Notes: generated from the sequence alone by a model not told the origin. 7,333 nt of DNA from Bacteriovoracaceae bacterium (GCA_023250795.1 JAHFAB010000089.1:1-7333); one strand, 5' to 3'; shown: positions 1 through 6,059, numbered from the stretch's first letter. Translations and numbers: made by a program.

Positions 1-2
1 TC

Positions 3-815
3 ATGCTAGCGGTTCCTAATGCGATAGCCCCCCTTGTTGCCTATTTAGAGTCTCCCTGGGTCATGAAATGGCTAGAACACCACGCTGAGAAAAAGGGAGA
101 TCGTTGGTGTTTGAGTGAACAAGTAGTCAAATTTATCCCCGTTCCAAAAAAACTTCTTCTCGCTTTGGGGATTACTCCCTTAAGTTCATCAACAGAAGGG
201 TTCATGCAGGAAGTGCTCGAAAAAATTCCTGACGACTGGAACACATTATTATGTGATGTGAGTCAAAATATAAAACTCATCCGAGAAAGATTTTCTACTT
301 TATCCTCTGAGGATGGTAAGTGGATTAAAACGCATCTTTTTATCCAAGCCTCTCAAGCACTGGTTCAAATCAGAAAAGAACAGGCAAAGCTTTTTGAAAT
401 GGTTACAGCAGAGGGACAAATCAGCTGGAGACTTTTGATTCAGATTTTGCCCAAACAAGAACTCACACCCGTAACTTTTAGCGACCAAGTCCAGTTCACA
501 GGAAGTTTACCTCTTCATGTTTCGATCGGTAAAATAGAAAGAGTCAAAAGCCCATCTCCTGGCATACTATTCGCTACAGAATCAGGGCCCTACTTACACT
601 TAGGTTCTTATCAAACTCGGCTTCTCGATGTTCTGTGGGACCAGCTCGATGGAATCATCAACCCCACTTGGCATGAGCTCACTCAGATTTTAAGACTTCC
701 AAGAAAACTAGATCTCTTAGAAGCCACGGCTAGAGAGATTCTAAAGTCCCATGGAGAGAAGACAAGCCATCTCAAAGAACTTACAGAACTTTTACACAGC
801 TGCTCAACCTTTTGA
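3..815 (+). CDS. 3' part of a gene; possible DNA methyltransferase C-terminal region
   Basis: The reading frame is open to the left edge and the first in-frame ATG has no visible ribosome binding site, so the true start is probably outside the window; 270 residues are seen. Residues ~8-50 have a hydrophobic helix (PLVAYLESPWVMKWL), then a Trp-containing strand and a segment ending in FIPVP. This order (a 'LNS' helix, a gly/aromatic turn, then 'LPIP') is what I know from the TaqI-like C-terminal specificity domain of adenine-N6 methyltransferases, including type IIG enzymes. The resemblance is by eye and short. Residues 55-270 are mostly helical, lack signal peptide or membrane segments, and are unrecognised. 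If the call is right, the catalytic NPPY motif lies upstream. The protein could equally be an unrelated hypothetical. Confidence 0.6.
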   Translation: MLAVPNAIAPLVAYLESPWVMKWLEHHAEKKGDRWCLSEQVVKFIPVPKKLLLALGITPLSSSTEGFMQEVLEKIPDDWNTLLCDVSQNIKLIRERFSTLSSEDGKWIKTHLFIQASQALVQIRKEQAKLFEMVTAEGQISWRLLIQILPKQELTPVTFSDQVQFTGSLPLHVSIGKIERVKSPSPGILFATESGPYLHLGSYQTRLLDVLWDQLDGIINPTWHELTQILRLPRKLDLLEATAREILKSHGEKTSHLKELTELLHSCSTF

Positions 816-851
816 CAGATTTTAGGGAAATATTTTTTAAATCTAATCTGT
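815..851 (+). terminator. Weak candidate terminator after the first gene
   Basis: ACAGATT at 815-821, overlapping the TGA stop, pairs with AATCTGT at 845-851, and an inner AG/CT extends the stem across a 2-nt bulge. The loop contains a run of six T (833-838) rather than the T-run following the stem, so this is not a canonical intrinsic terminator. The structure is AT-rich and may be chance in an AT-rich spacer. Confidence 0.2.
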
Positions 852-914
852 TTAATTAACTGTATCTTCTCGTAATAATTAATAAAAATAAAAATTTCCG
901 GTCTGTGTCAAATT

Positions 915-930
915 TGGCACTCTAGTTGCA
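915..930 (+). promoter_or_regulatory. Sigma-54 (RpoN) type -24/-12 promoter
   Basis: TGGCAC (915-920), five bases, then TTGCA (926-930) matches the sigma-54 consensus TGGCACG-N4-TTGCW except that T replaces the G after TGGCAC. The diagnostic GG (916-917) and GC (928-929) are separated by exactly 10 bases. Counting C929 as -12 puts transcription start near 941, giving a ~29-nt leader that contains the ribosome binding site of the lipoprotein gene. The AT-rich 820-900 region upstream is where an activator or IHF site would be expected, but I see no clear inverted repeat of an enhancer-binding protein there. Confidence 0.7.
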
Positions 931-956
931 TATGAATAGGTAGGTAGTGGTGGAAT

Positions 957-963
957 AGGTGGG
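957..963 (+). promoter_or_regulatory. Ribosome binding site deciding the GTG start
   Basis: AGGTGGG lies 6 bases before the GTG at 970 but 18 bases before the in-frame ATG at 982, which favours the GTG as the start of the lipoprotein gene. Confidence 0.6.
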
Positions 964-969
964 TAAAGT

Positions 970-1686
970 GTGGTTGTTGTGATGAATCAAAATGGTTCTA
1001 AAATATTGAAAACCCTTTTAGGGTACTCTACTCTTATAGGCGCTTTGTCCGTTTTTGTTGGCACCCTGAGCAGCTGTGGAAAAGAAAAGTCAATGAATCC
1101 AACTCAGCCCGGAGCCAGACCTGGACAGCCTTCTCAAAACCAAAACCCACACCCGAATGAACCGACATTTCCTGCATCGAGTTACCCTCAAACACCTTAC
1201 CCCACCGTCAATGGACTTTCTCTAGATGAACTCAATCGTCTGAAGGGTATCTACGATGGTGCATTTTTAGATGAAAACAACAATTCCTTACAACCTTACA
1301 CTTTTAATATTTCACAGGCCCGTGTAGATGGACAGCCAAATGATCTCTTTGCCTATTTGTGGTTTGATTCGGATGGACAACAGTTTAACGGTGTTCATTT
1401 CGAAGGCATGTTGAAATTTGATTATGCTGCAGTTCAGATTACTGACTCTATTAATTATAACTATGTAAGAAAATATTATTTTCATACACAAGATTTAACT
1501 ATAAACAATGCAAAATTTACAGAATTTCCATTTTCTCTCAATCTTGTTTTAGCTTTCCAAAATGGAACAAACTTTGATCCGATGCAGTCTTTGATTCACT
1601 TCAAAGATTGCAAGTTTTCGTCAGGATCTGGCAATTGCAGCTCTGATTTACCCGACGTAAGTGCCAGTAATCCAAGAAAACGCTAA
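970..1686 (+). CDS. Predicted lipoprotein of unknown function, sigma-54 controlled
   Basis: This 238-residue protein starts at GTG 970 by Shine-Dalgarno placement; ATG 982 (residue 5) is the alternative. A basic N-region (Lys11, Lys14) and hydrophobic stretch (~15-32) end in the lipobox L-S-S-C with Cys36 as the lipidated residue, so it should be exported and anchored in a membrane by signal peptidase II processing. Gly37-Lys38 follow; the absence of Asp at +2 would, by the enterobacterial rule, allow outer-membrane sorting. Residues ~42-80 are a Pro/Gln/Asn-rich flexible linker. The C-terminal part (~83-238) is rich in aromatic and polar residues, consistent with a beta-rich domain, and has a Cys214/Cys223 pair that could form a disulphide. 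I do not recognise the domain. The upstream -24/-12 promoter implies conditional expression through an enhancer-binding protein encoded elsewhere. It is a single gene facing a convergent operon. Confidence 0.85.
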   Translation: MVVVMNQNGSKILKTLLGYSTLIGALSVFVGTLSSCGKEKSMNPTQPGARPGQPSQNQNPHPNEPTFPASSYPQTPYPTVNGLSLDELNRLKGIYDGAFLDENNNSLQPYTFNISQARVDGQPNDLFAYLWFDSDGQQFNGVHFEGMLKFDYAAVQITDSINYNYVRKYYFHTQDLTINNAKFTEFPFSLNLVLAFQNGTNFDPMQSLIHFKDCKFSSGSGNCSSDLPDVSASNPRKR

Positions 1687-1708
1687 CTCTCCCTCCCCAA
1701 AATCCTAC

Positions 1709-1739
1709 CGGGGCCCCGCTATTCGGATCTGGGGCCCTG
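1709..1739. terminator. GC-rich hairpin between convergent genes
   Basis: CGGGGCCCC (1709-1717) and GGGGCCCTG (1731-1739) can form a 9-bp stem with one G-U pair around a 13-nt loop. It sits between the lipoprotein stop and the stop of the opposing operon. No T-run follows on either strand, so a role in ending transcription both ways is inferred from position and stem strength only. Confidence 0.4.
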
Positions 1740-1760
1740 AATCTCCTTCACCCGAGTAAT

Positions 1761-3506
1761 TCATAAGATCTCTCTTTTACTTGGACCGAGTTTGATGTTT
1801 TGAGTTGATTTCAATAAAGTAATATAAACGTTTTCGTAATGATTTTTTGATTCTCTTTGCAACTCTTTACTGAAAAAATTTTTCCTCACAAAATCCAGAG
1901 TCACTTCTTCTGCCAACAATGCTTGATATAATTTTTTTCCTAATATCTGTCCAACATATCGGGCAGACATCATCAGACAAAGTGGAGTAGACTCTAATTG
2001 TTTTATACTTTTCTTTTGTTCAAATATTTTTAGAGTTAAGCGTCTTGCCATTATTTCTTGTTTATTGATGTTTTTATTGATTTTCTTCAATTCTTTTAGT
2101 CTTCTCGCGTGATCAGCGATCAAATCACATTTTCGACGTGGATTAATCACAAGGCTTCCAAAAAAACCAAAACTAGCCTCCAAGATCAGCCTAAAAAAAT
2201 CATCTCTGGATTTACTGGTCAGTTCGCTTGTCTTTGTGCGCGTTTTTAGAAGATGAAAGGCTGCCAACTCTGCCACTCTATTCTGAGAGGGTGTTCCCAA
2301 ATAAGCGATCGACTCTTGAGCAAGATAAATCTCTTGATTTGAGCGAATAAAATGGGAAATTATTTTTTTTTCTTTCTGAGAGTAGCGTTCTGTCACAGAA
2401 TCTACAAAATCTGCCTGCTGTATTGTTTTCACTGTTAATTTTTCATAAAGAGGGGGGGTGATATTTAGAAATTCTGAAATAGTTTGTCCATAAGATTTGA
2501 ACATCGATAGATAGTCTGTTTCATGTGTGATTTCGTCCTCAAAATCAGACGCACTCAGAGTAAGAAGATGAGAGTCCCCCTCTGCCCAAGTCACTAGAGA
2601 CTGAAGTTTTGTCCATGGAGTGCTAGAAATAATGCAAAAAGAATTTTTCTTAAACCGTAAAATATTCACATAATTTTCTTTTTGAGCTTTTGCCAATTTC
2701 CAATAAATCAAATCATTATTCTGATGAACGCAAGACCAAGAGAGAGGAGTTTTTAAAAAAGTTTTGGAAATTTCAGCAAGTTGTTTGGGCAAATGGGTGT
2801 GAGATAAATGGAGCTCTCCATAAAGCACTAGCATTCGATAGTGGTTCTTTCTCTTGATTTCAGTGGAAAATAAGTCCGTAATAATTCCTGCAGCCCATTG
2901 ATCTCGCGATTGGAGTTCTGTGTCTGTTTTTGCCCGCCTCAGAGATGCACTCGCATGGAAAAATTCTCGGGGACGATTCAAAGCAATGAGACGCACTCCC
3001 CTTTCTCTGGCCCAATCAAAGATGGGAGCATAGTTTTTCCAAGGAAAACCCCACTGGTCTTCATACTGTATTTTTTCATGAAAAGTCTGCAGATCTATTT
3101 TCCCAGCCTGAAACTGATCTAAAATATCTTGAAAATGACTGGGGATGAGTTCCAGCCCTACCCACCAATATTCGTCAGGCAATATAGCATCTCTCATGAT
3201 CCTCAAAGCTGTTCTTTGAGCTTGATGAAAAGTATGAAAATCAGCAACAAAAGTTACATCATGCGAACGAATTGTTTTGATCAATTCATTTTTAGAAACC
3301 GATTGCATAGATTTTCCAAGTTTTGCTAAATCGGTCTCATATTGTTTTTCATATTTTTTTATTTCTTTAGGCTGTTCGCCCAAAAGTCGATCCGCTTCTT
3401 GATGCAAAGATCTAAAAATTCGATGTTGGAGAAGCAAGAGTTTTTCATGAGGAGAGATGCTTTGTTTTATCTCCTGTCTGGTGAGTAATTTTATTCTCTG
3501 TTTCAT
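1761..3506 (-). CDS. ChaN/Tiki-superfamily domain protein with long C-terminal extension
   Basis: I chose the ATG at 3506, giving 581 residues. It overlaps the upstream stop as ATGA, a typical translational-coupling junction; a GTG 15 bases earlier is possible but lacks support. Residues ~83-250 carry the pattern of the ChaN-like haem-binding family (Cofac_haem_bdg) in the Tiki/TraB/EreA superfamily: V-A-D-F-H-x-x-H (H91, H94), then GLELIPSHFQ (E119), F..G.I (~132-137), WGFPWKNYAPIFDWARERGVRLIALN (ending at N177; written here as key positions W152, Y159, D164, N177), and Y-G-E-L-H near 229-233. The usual Glu of the first motif is Asp here. No signal peptide or membrane helix is evident, whereas many ChaN proteins are lipoproteins, so a cytoplasmic location is inferred. 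The region after ~residue 300 is Lys-rich, helical and unrecognised. Substrate or ligand is unknown; haem binding and hydrolase activity are both known in the superfamily. Confidence 0.75.
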   Translation of the reverse strand: MKQRIKLLTRQEIKQSISPHEKLLLLQHRIFRSLHQEADRLLGEQPKEIKKYEKQYETDLAKLGKSMQSVSKNELIKTIRSHDVTFVADFHTFHQAQRTALRIMRDAILPDEYWWVGLELIPSHFQDILDQFQAGKIDLQTFHEKIQYEDQWGFPWKNYAPIFDWARERGVRLIALNRPREFFHASASLRRAKTDTELQSRDQWAAGIITDLFSTEIKRKNHYRMLVLYGELHLSHTHLPKQLAEISKTFLKTPLSWSCVHQNNDLIYWKLAKAQKENYVNILRFKKNSFCIISSTPWTKLQSLVTWAEGDSHLLTLSASDFEDEITHETDYLSMFKSYGQTISEFLNITPPLYEKLTVKTIQQADFVDSVTERYSQKEKKIISHFIRSNQEIYLAQESIAYLGTPSQNRVAELAAFHLLKTRTKTSELTSKSRDDFFRLILEASFGFFGSLVINPRRKCDLIADHARRLKELKKINKNINKQEIMARRLTLKIFEQKKSIKQLESTPLCLMMSARYVGQILGKKLYQALLAEEVTLDFVRKNFFSKELQRESKNHYENVYITLLKSTQNIKLGPSKREIL

Positions 3507-4165
3507 ATTACGAGCAGCCACTGTTGCTGACAGCGTTCGGAAGAAAGTTGTTTTTGGGTCATTAAAATCTTAGGGTTAAAATGTGAAACATATCCTTTGA
3601 TCCAATGGAAGATGAAATAGCAGTAGGTGTCTCCATATTTCTTTAGGTCTTTTGAAAGAAACTGATGGGGGCAAATCAAAAACTCGAACTGAACTTCATT
3701 TGATATACTCCTTTTGACCAAAAACCCTTCTTGATCCGGGTCTTCCCAAAAAAAACAATTCCTCAGGGCCTGAAAAATAAGTCCAGCATGAGAACGAACA
3801 CTTTGAGCGACTACTGGCCATCTTCTTTGAGCACAAGAGAGTCCTGCTTCGAAAGAGCTTTGTTCGAGTAACTTCGTTTGTTTTGAAATCAAACTCTGGT
3901 CTATCGAAGTCTTTTCTAAAATCTGAGTCAGAACTCGTATTTGAGTAGATTTTATTTTATTTTCTAACCTATCTAAAAAATCATCTGGAGATGTATCATC
4001 TAAGGATGCTGGTAGTTCATCAACGGGAGGGAGTTTTTCAATCTCTACTTGTGGAAGCAAAACCGCCCACTCTTGAGTCAGAGCATGAATGTCACAAAGA
4101 TTTTCATACTTTCTACGGTGACCCTCAAACAAAATACGAGTGTGCCAGGGTTGTTCGCGTTGCAT
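3503..4165 (-). CDS. Hypothetical cysteine-containing protein, first gene of ChaN-like operon
   Basis: This is a 220-residue soluble protein without signal peptide or transmembrane segment. The N-terminal half is acidic around residues 41-68 (LPPVDELP, DDTSPDDF), followed by a helical region (~70-105) and then SFEAGLSCAQRRWP (105-117). The C-terminal half has C137, a CPH motif (165-167), C182, FNP (196-198) and C212. The order 'Cp...(D)xxC...fnP.i...C' faintly recalls the L-2-amino-thiazoline-4-carboxylic acid hydrolase/V4R-like small-molecule or metal-binding folds, but the resemblance is too weak for naming. Its TGA overlaps the ATG of the ChaN-like gene by 4 bases, so the two products are probably made together and may interact. 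No good Shine-Dalgarno precedes its ATG. Upstream at 4181 another ATG is closed by a stop after three codons. Confidence 0.75.
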   Translation of the reverse strand: MQREQPWHTRILFEGHRRKYENLCDIHALTQEWAVLLPQVEIEKLPPVDELPASLDDTSPDDFLDRLENKIKSTQIRVLTQILEKTSIDQSLISKQTKLLEQSSFEAGLSCAQRRWPVVAQSVRSHAGLIFQALRNCFFWEDPDQEGFLVKRSISNEVQFEFLICPHQFLSKDLKKYGDTYCYFIFHWIKGYVSHFNPKILMTQKQLSSERCQQQWLLVI

Positions 4166-4184
4166 ACTGTTAAAATCGCATAGA

Positions 4185-4200
4185 TTGGATGAGAATCCAA
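4185..4200. other. Short perfect hairpin upstream of ChaN-like operon
   Basis: TTGGAT (4185-4190), GAGA loop, ATCCAA (4195-4200) makes a 6-bp dyad only 19 bases before the start codon at 4165. It might be an operator or a leader hairpin, but a dyad this short could be chance. I find no convincing -35/-10 pair for the minus-strand operon nearby; TTGAAC at 4209-4204 is the best -35 and has no good -10 partner. Confidence 0.25.
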
Positions 4201-4217
4201 GGGGTTCAATCTGATCT

Positions 4218-4290
4218 ATTTCGCAAAAAGTGAAACGTTATGGATGAAGGGGTGGGGCCTTAGCCTTGTGCATTTCACTTTTTGCGAAAT
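4218..4290 (+). repeat. Left 73-bp palindromic REP-like repeat
   Basis: ATTTCGCAAAAAGTGAAA (4218-4235) and its exact reverse complement (4273-4290) form a perfect 18-bp stem enclosing 37 bases that contain GGGGTGGGG and a small AAGG/CCTT inner pairing. The whole unit is the reverse complement of 5163-5235 with 3 mismatches, at second-copy positions 5182, 5183 and 5191. On the inner (transposase) side the inverted identity extends two more bases (GG at 4291-4292). Confidence 0.92.
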
Positions 4291-4320
4291 GGACGGGATT
4301 AAACAGGGGTTTTTTTGGCC

Positions 4321-4336
4321 TGGCATAAAAATTGCT
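4321..4336 (+). promoter_or_regulatory. Sigma-54-like -24/-12 motif before the transposase gene
   Basis: TGGCAT (4321-4326), five A, TTGCT (4332-4336) has GG (4322-4323) and GC (4334-4335) exactly 10 bases apart and differs from TGGCAC-N5-TTGCW at one position. Taking C4335 as -12, transcription would start near 4347, only ~3 bases before the ATG at 4350, implying an almost leaderless mRNA. A weak sigma-70 reading (TTGGCC at 4315, TCTATT at 4338, 17-base spacing) is an alternative. Confidence 0.5.
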
Positions 4337-4349
4337 ATCTATTAGCCCT

Positions 4350-5183
4350 ATGTGGAATCACTGGGTTGTTAGAGCATGTACTCCTCATGAGCCGTTTAAG
4401 AGTTTTACGTTAGCACGTTGGACTTGGATCTCATTGTGTAATCTTTATCCAGACATGCTCTCAGCTATTCTAATGCCAAACCATCTACATCTCATTTTAC
4501 CTTTAGATACTGAGAAAAAAGACCTTCCTAAACTCACCGGATTATTAGGGGCAATCAGCAAAAAACAGGGTATTTCTGGACTTTGGCAAGCAATACCTCC
4601 AGCTTCTTTGATTCCAGACAAATATCATCTGAGACGACAATTGCGTTATGTTGCGCTCAATCCCTGCCGTAAAAAGCTGTGCTCAGACCCACTTGAGTGG
4701 TACTGGTCCACCTATCGCGAAATCATGGGAGCTACCGTCCAAAGTGGTGTGAAACCATTCAGGCTTGCCAAAGCACTGGGTGAGTCGGAAACCGGATTCA
4801 AGGTCCGATTTCACGACTATGTGTCAGCTGATCCTTCAGTCAATGTGGAGGGAACCCCCTTCCCACAATCTGCAATACCAAAAATTTGGGCTGAGAAATC
4901 CATTGGAGAAATCTTGGCTGCTTCTGCCGCTGCCTTGCGAGTAAGAACTTCTGAGGTCAATGAGAAGGGTCTCTTACGCCCCCTCTTTATTCACCTGGCT
5001 AGTCTTCATGGATGGCACCGACCTTCTTTACTTGCTCAGATTTGTGGAATTACCCCACGAAATACTCAATATATTTTGAATCGATCTCAACCCAAAAGCA
5101 TAGTCGCCGCAGAACTTTGTCTGGGTGACCGTCGTTTGAGAGCAGAGGATGAACTCTTGCCCATTTCGCAAAAAGTGAAATAA
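4350..5183 (+). CDS. REP-associated tyrosine transposase (RAYT, Y1_Tnp family)
   Basis: The 277-residue protein is read from ATG 4350. A TTG at 4332 is in frame, but it lies in the promoter-like motif and an in-frame TAA at 4326 closes the frame above it; neither start has a Shine-Dalgarno site. The opening strand HWVVRA (4-9) and the motif L-M-P-N-H-L-H-L-I (41-49) are the Y1 transposase core; H45 and H47 form the HUH metal site. RRQLRYVALNP (95-105) matches the conserved 'Y...NP' helix, making Tyr100 the likely nucleophile for single-strand cleavage. PLEWYWSTYRE (114-123) corresponds to the usual 'p.dy.wSSyr' segment. Residues ~185-245 form a helix-turn-helix-like C-terminal domain such as many RAYTs carry, resembling the DnaA C-terminus. 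The last six residues (ISQKVK) and the stop are encoded by the left arm of the right-hand repeat. The gene appears intact. Confidence 0.88.
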   Translation: MWNHWVVRACTPHEPFKSFTLARWTWISLCNLYPDMLSAILMPNHLHLILPLDTEKKDLPKLTGLLGAISKKQGISGLWQAIPPASLIPDKYHLRRQLRYVALNPCRKKLCSDPLEWYWSTYREIMGATVQSGVKPFRLAKALGESETGFKVRFHDYVSADPSVNVEGTPFPQSAIPKIWAEKSIGEILAASAAALRVRTSEVNEKGLLRPLFIHLASLHGWHRPSLLAQICGITPRNTQYILNRSQPKSIVAAELCLGDRRLRAEDELLPISQKVK

Positions 5184-5235
5184 ACAAGGCCAAGGCCCCA
5201 CCCCTTCATCCATAACGTTTCACTTTTTGCGAAAT
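5163..5235 (-). repeat. Right 73-bp palindromic REP-like repeat, inverted copy
   Basis: The same 18-bp perfect arms occur at 5163-5180 and 5218-5235, and the unit is the reverse complement of 4218-4290 at 70 of 73 positions. Its loop contains AAGGCCAAGGCC, where one base change relative to the left copy improves the inner GGCC-AA-GGCC dyad. It overlaps the last 21 bases of the transposase gene, including the stop, and lies between that gene and the convergent Arg/Gly-rich protein gene, so its hairpin may also stop transcription from both sides. Confidence 0.92.
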
Positions 5236-5258
5236 GAAATGAACGGAAACCAGTGTTT

Positions 5259-6053
5259 TTACTCACTCTTCACGCCCTGAATTTCACGAAGCTGTTTTTC
5301 AGCCTCTGTACGAAGCGAGATTAATTTCTCATCTTTTGTGCCACCTAACGAAGGAGCGCCGCCGCTTGGAGGCTGTGCTGCAGAAGGTCCACTTTGCTGT
5401 GCTAATCCCCCACTCGACCTAGGACCACGGTTTGGATTTCTGGGAAAACGTGGGCGCTTTTTCCAATCTGGTTTTTTATTTCTTTCATCACCGTTCAAAG
5501 AAGCAGGCGGCCCACCAACGTAATGAACTTCAATTCCAGCGATTTTTTGCACACCCTGAGGTCTGGCCCCTTTTGTGACGACTCCAAACCCACCACTCCG
5601 ATCACTTCTGCCTTTATCTTTTCCAAATCTGCCAGGCCCTTGCCCGCCTCTTCTGCCACCGCCCCTGCCACCATCCTTTCCGGCACCCCTTCCCGGACGT
5701 CCCTTTTTCTCACCAGGCAAAGCGGGATAATACTCTGGCAAATAAATATAACCGTCTCTTTTTTCAGCGTGCTGCGGGATTTTGTCTTTTACTTTCCCTG
5801 GTGCTTTCTCTGGCCCTTCCTCTGGCGCTTCCTCAGGCGCTGCCAAAACAACCACTCGTTTCAGTCCCTGCGCACGGGCTTTGATTGACTCCAGTGCATT
5901 GACAAAAAACTTCAGCTTATCTCCTTCTTTCTTCGTAGCCTCACCAAAGGCCAGAGAAATTTCTTCTGCTGTTTTCCCAGCCTTGGAAAGCAGCTCCAAG
6001 GTTTTAAGATGATTTTTGAGTTCAATTGCATTAAATTCCGTAATCGTTTTCAT
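5259..6053 (-). CDS. Arg/Gly-rich protein with helical N-terminus, function unknown
   Basis: I chose ATG 6053 (264 residues) because AAGAGG (6068-6063) is 9 bases upstream; the GTG at 6059 directly abuts the preceding stop and would have only 3 bases of spacing. Residues ~1-68 are a charged, probably all-helical domain (EFNAIELKNHLKTLELLSK...). Next come an Ala/Glu/Pro repeat region (~72-88), a tyrosine-rich patch (YIYLPEYYPALPGEKKGRPG, ~102-121), an RG/RGG-rich stretch (~118-155), a short ordered-looking segment (KIAGIEVHYVGGPP, ~170-183), a basic Pro/Arg region and a Gly/Ser/Pro-rich part, ending in a charged helix. RGG-rich tails commonly bind RNA or single-stranded DNA, so nucleic-acid binding is a reasonable inference only. 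It is the downstream gene of the dioxygenase operon, with the two genes adjoining. Confidence 0.8.
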   Translation of the reverse strand: MKTITEFNAIELKNHLKTLELLSKAGKTAEEISLAFGEATKKEGDKLKFFVNALESIKARAQGLKRVVVLAAPEEAPEEGPEKAPGKVKDKIPQHAEKRDGYIYLPEYYPALPGEKKGRPGRGAGKDGGRGGGRRGGQGPGRFGKDKGRSDRSGGFGVVTKGARPQGVQKIAGIEVHYVGGPPASLNGDERNKKPDWKKRPRFPRNPNRGPRSSGGLAQQSGPSAAQPPSGGAPSLGGTKDEKLISLRTEAEKQLREIQGVKSE

Positions 6054-6059
6054 ACTCAC

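Larger units (their letters stand above)
4218..5235 (+). mobile_element. RAYT element: Y1 transposase gene bracketed by inverted palindromic repeats
   Basis: The ~1018-bp unit consists of a 73-bp palindromic repeat, a Y1-family transposase gene, and the same repeat in reverse complement. This matches the known organisation of REP-associated tyrosine transposases, whose genes are flanked by REP hairpins in inverse orientation and which cut single-stranded DNA at those hairpins. It is not a classical IS200/IS605 insertion: it carries no second gene, and no target duplication is seen, as expected for Y1 enzymes. The unit is inserted 52 bp upstream of one operon and 23 bp past the end of another. 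Outer boundaries are set only by where the palindromes end. Confidence 0.8.

Noticed and set aside
2898..3329. Plus-strand open frames inside the ChaN-like gene
   Set aside because: They overlap the conserved ChaN-type motifs on the other strand and show no family resemblance or ribosome binding site.
3507..3521. Upstream GTG start for the ChaN-like gene
   Set aside because: No Shine-Dalgarno site; the ATGA overlap at 3506-3503 is the more usual coupled start.
4247..4258. G-quadruplex in the repeat loop (GGGGTGGGG)
   Set aside because: Only two long G runs are present, too few for an intramolecular four-strand structure without borrowing short GG pairs.
4332..4349. TTG start for the transposase
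   Set aside because: It lies inside the -12 part of the promoter-like motif, has no ribosome binding site and adds no family-conserved residues.
4218..5235. CRISPR array or composite transposon with insertion-sequence ends
   Set aside because: Only two repeat copies, in inverted orientation, with a gene between and no spacers; no DDE transposase and no target duplication.
5338..5888. Overlapping plus-strand open frames opposite the Arg/Gly-rich gene
   Set aside because: They are antisense to a well-supported coding frame and arise from the GC-rich Gly/Arg/Pro codons; the translations are low complexity, with no ribosome binding site.
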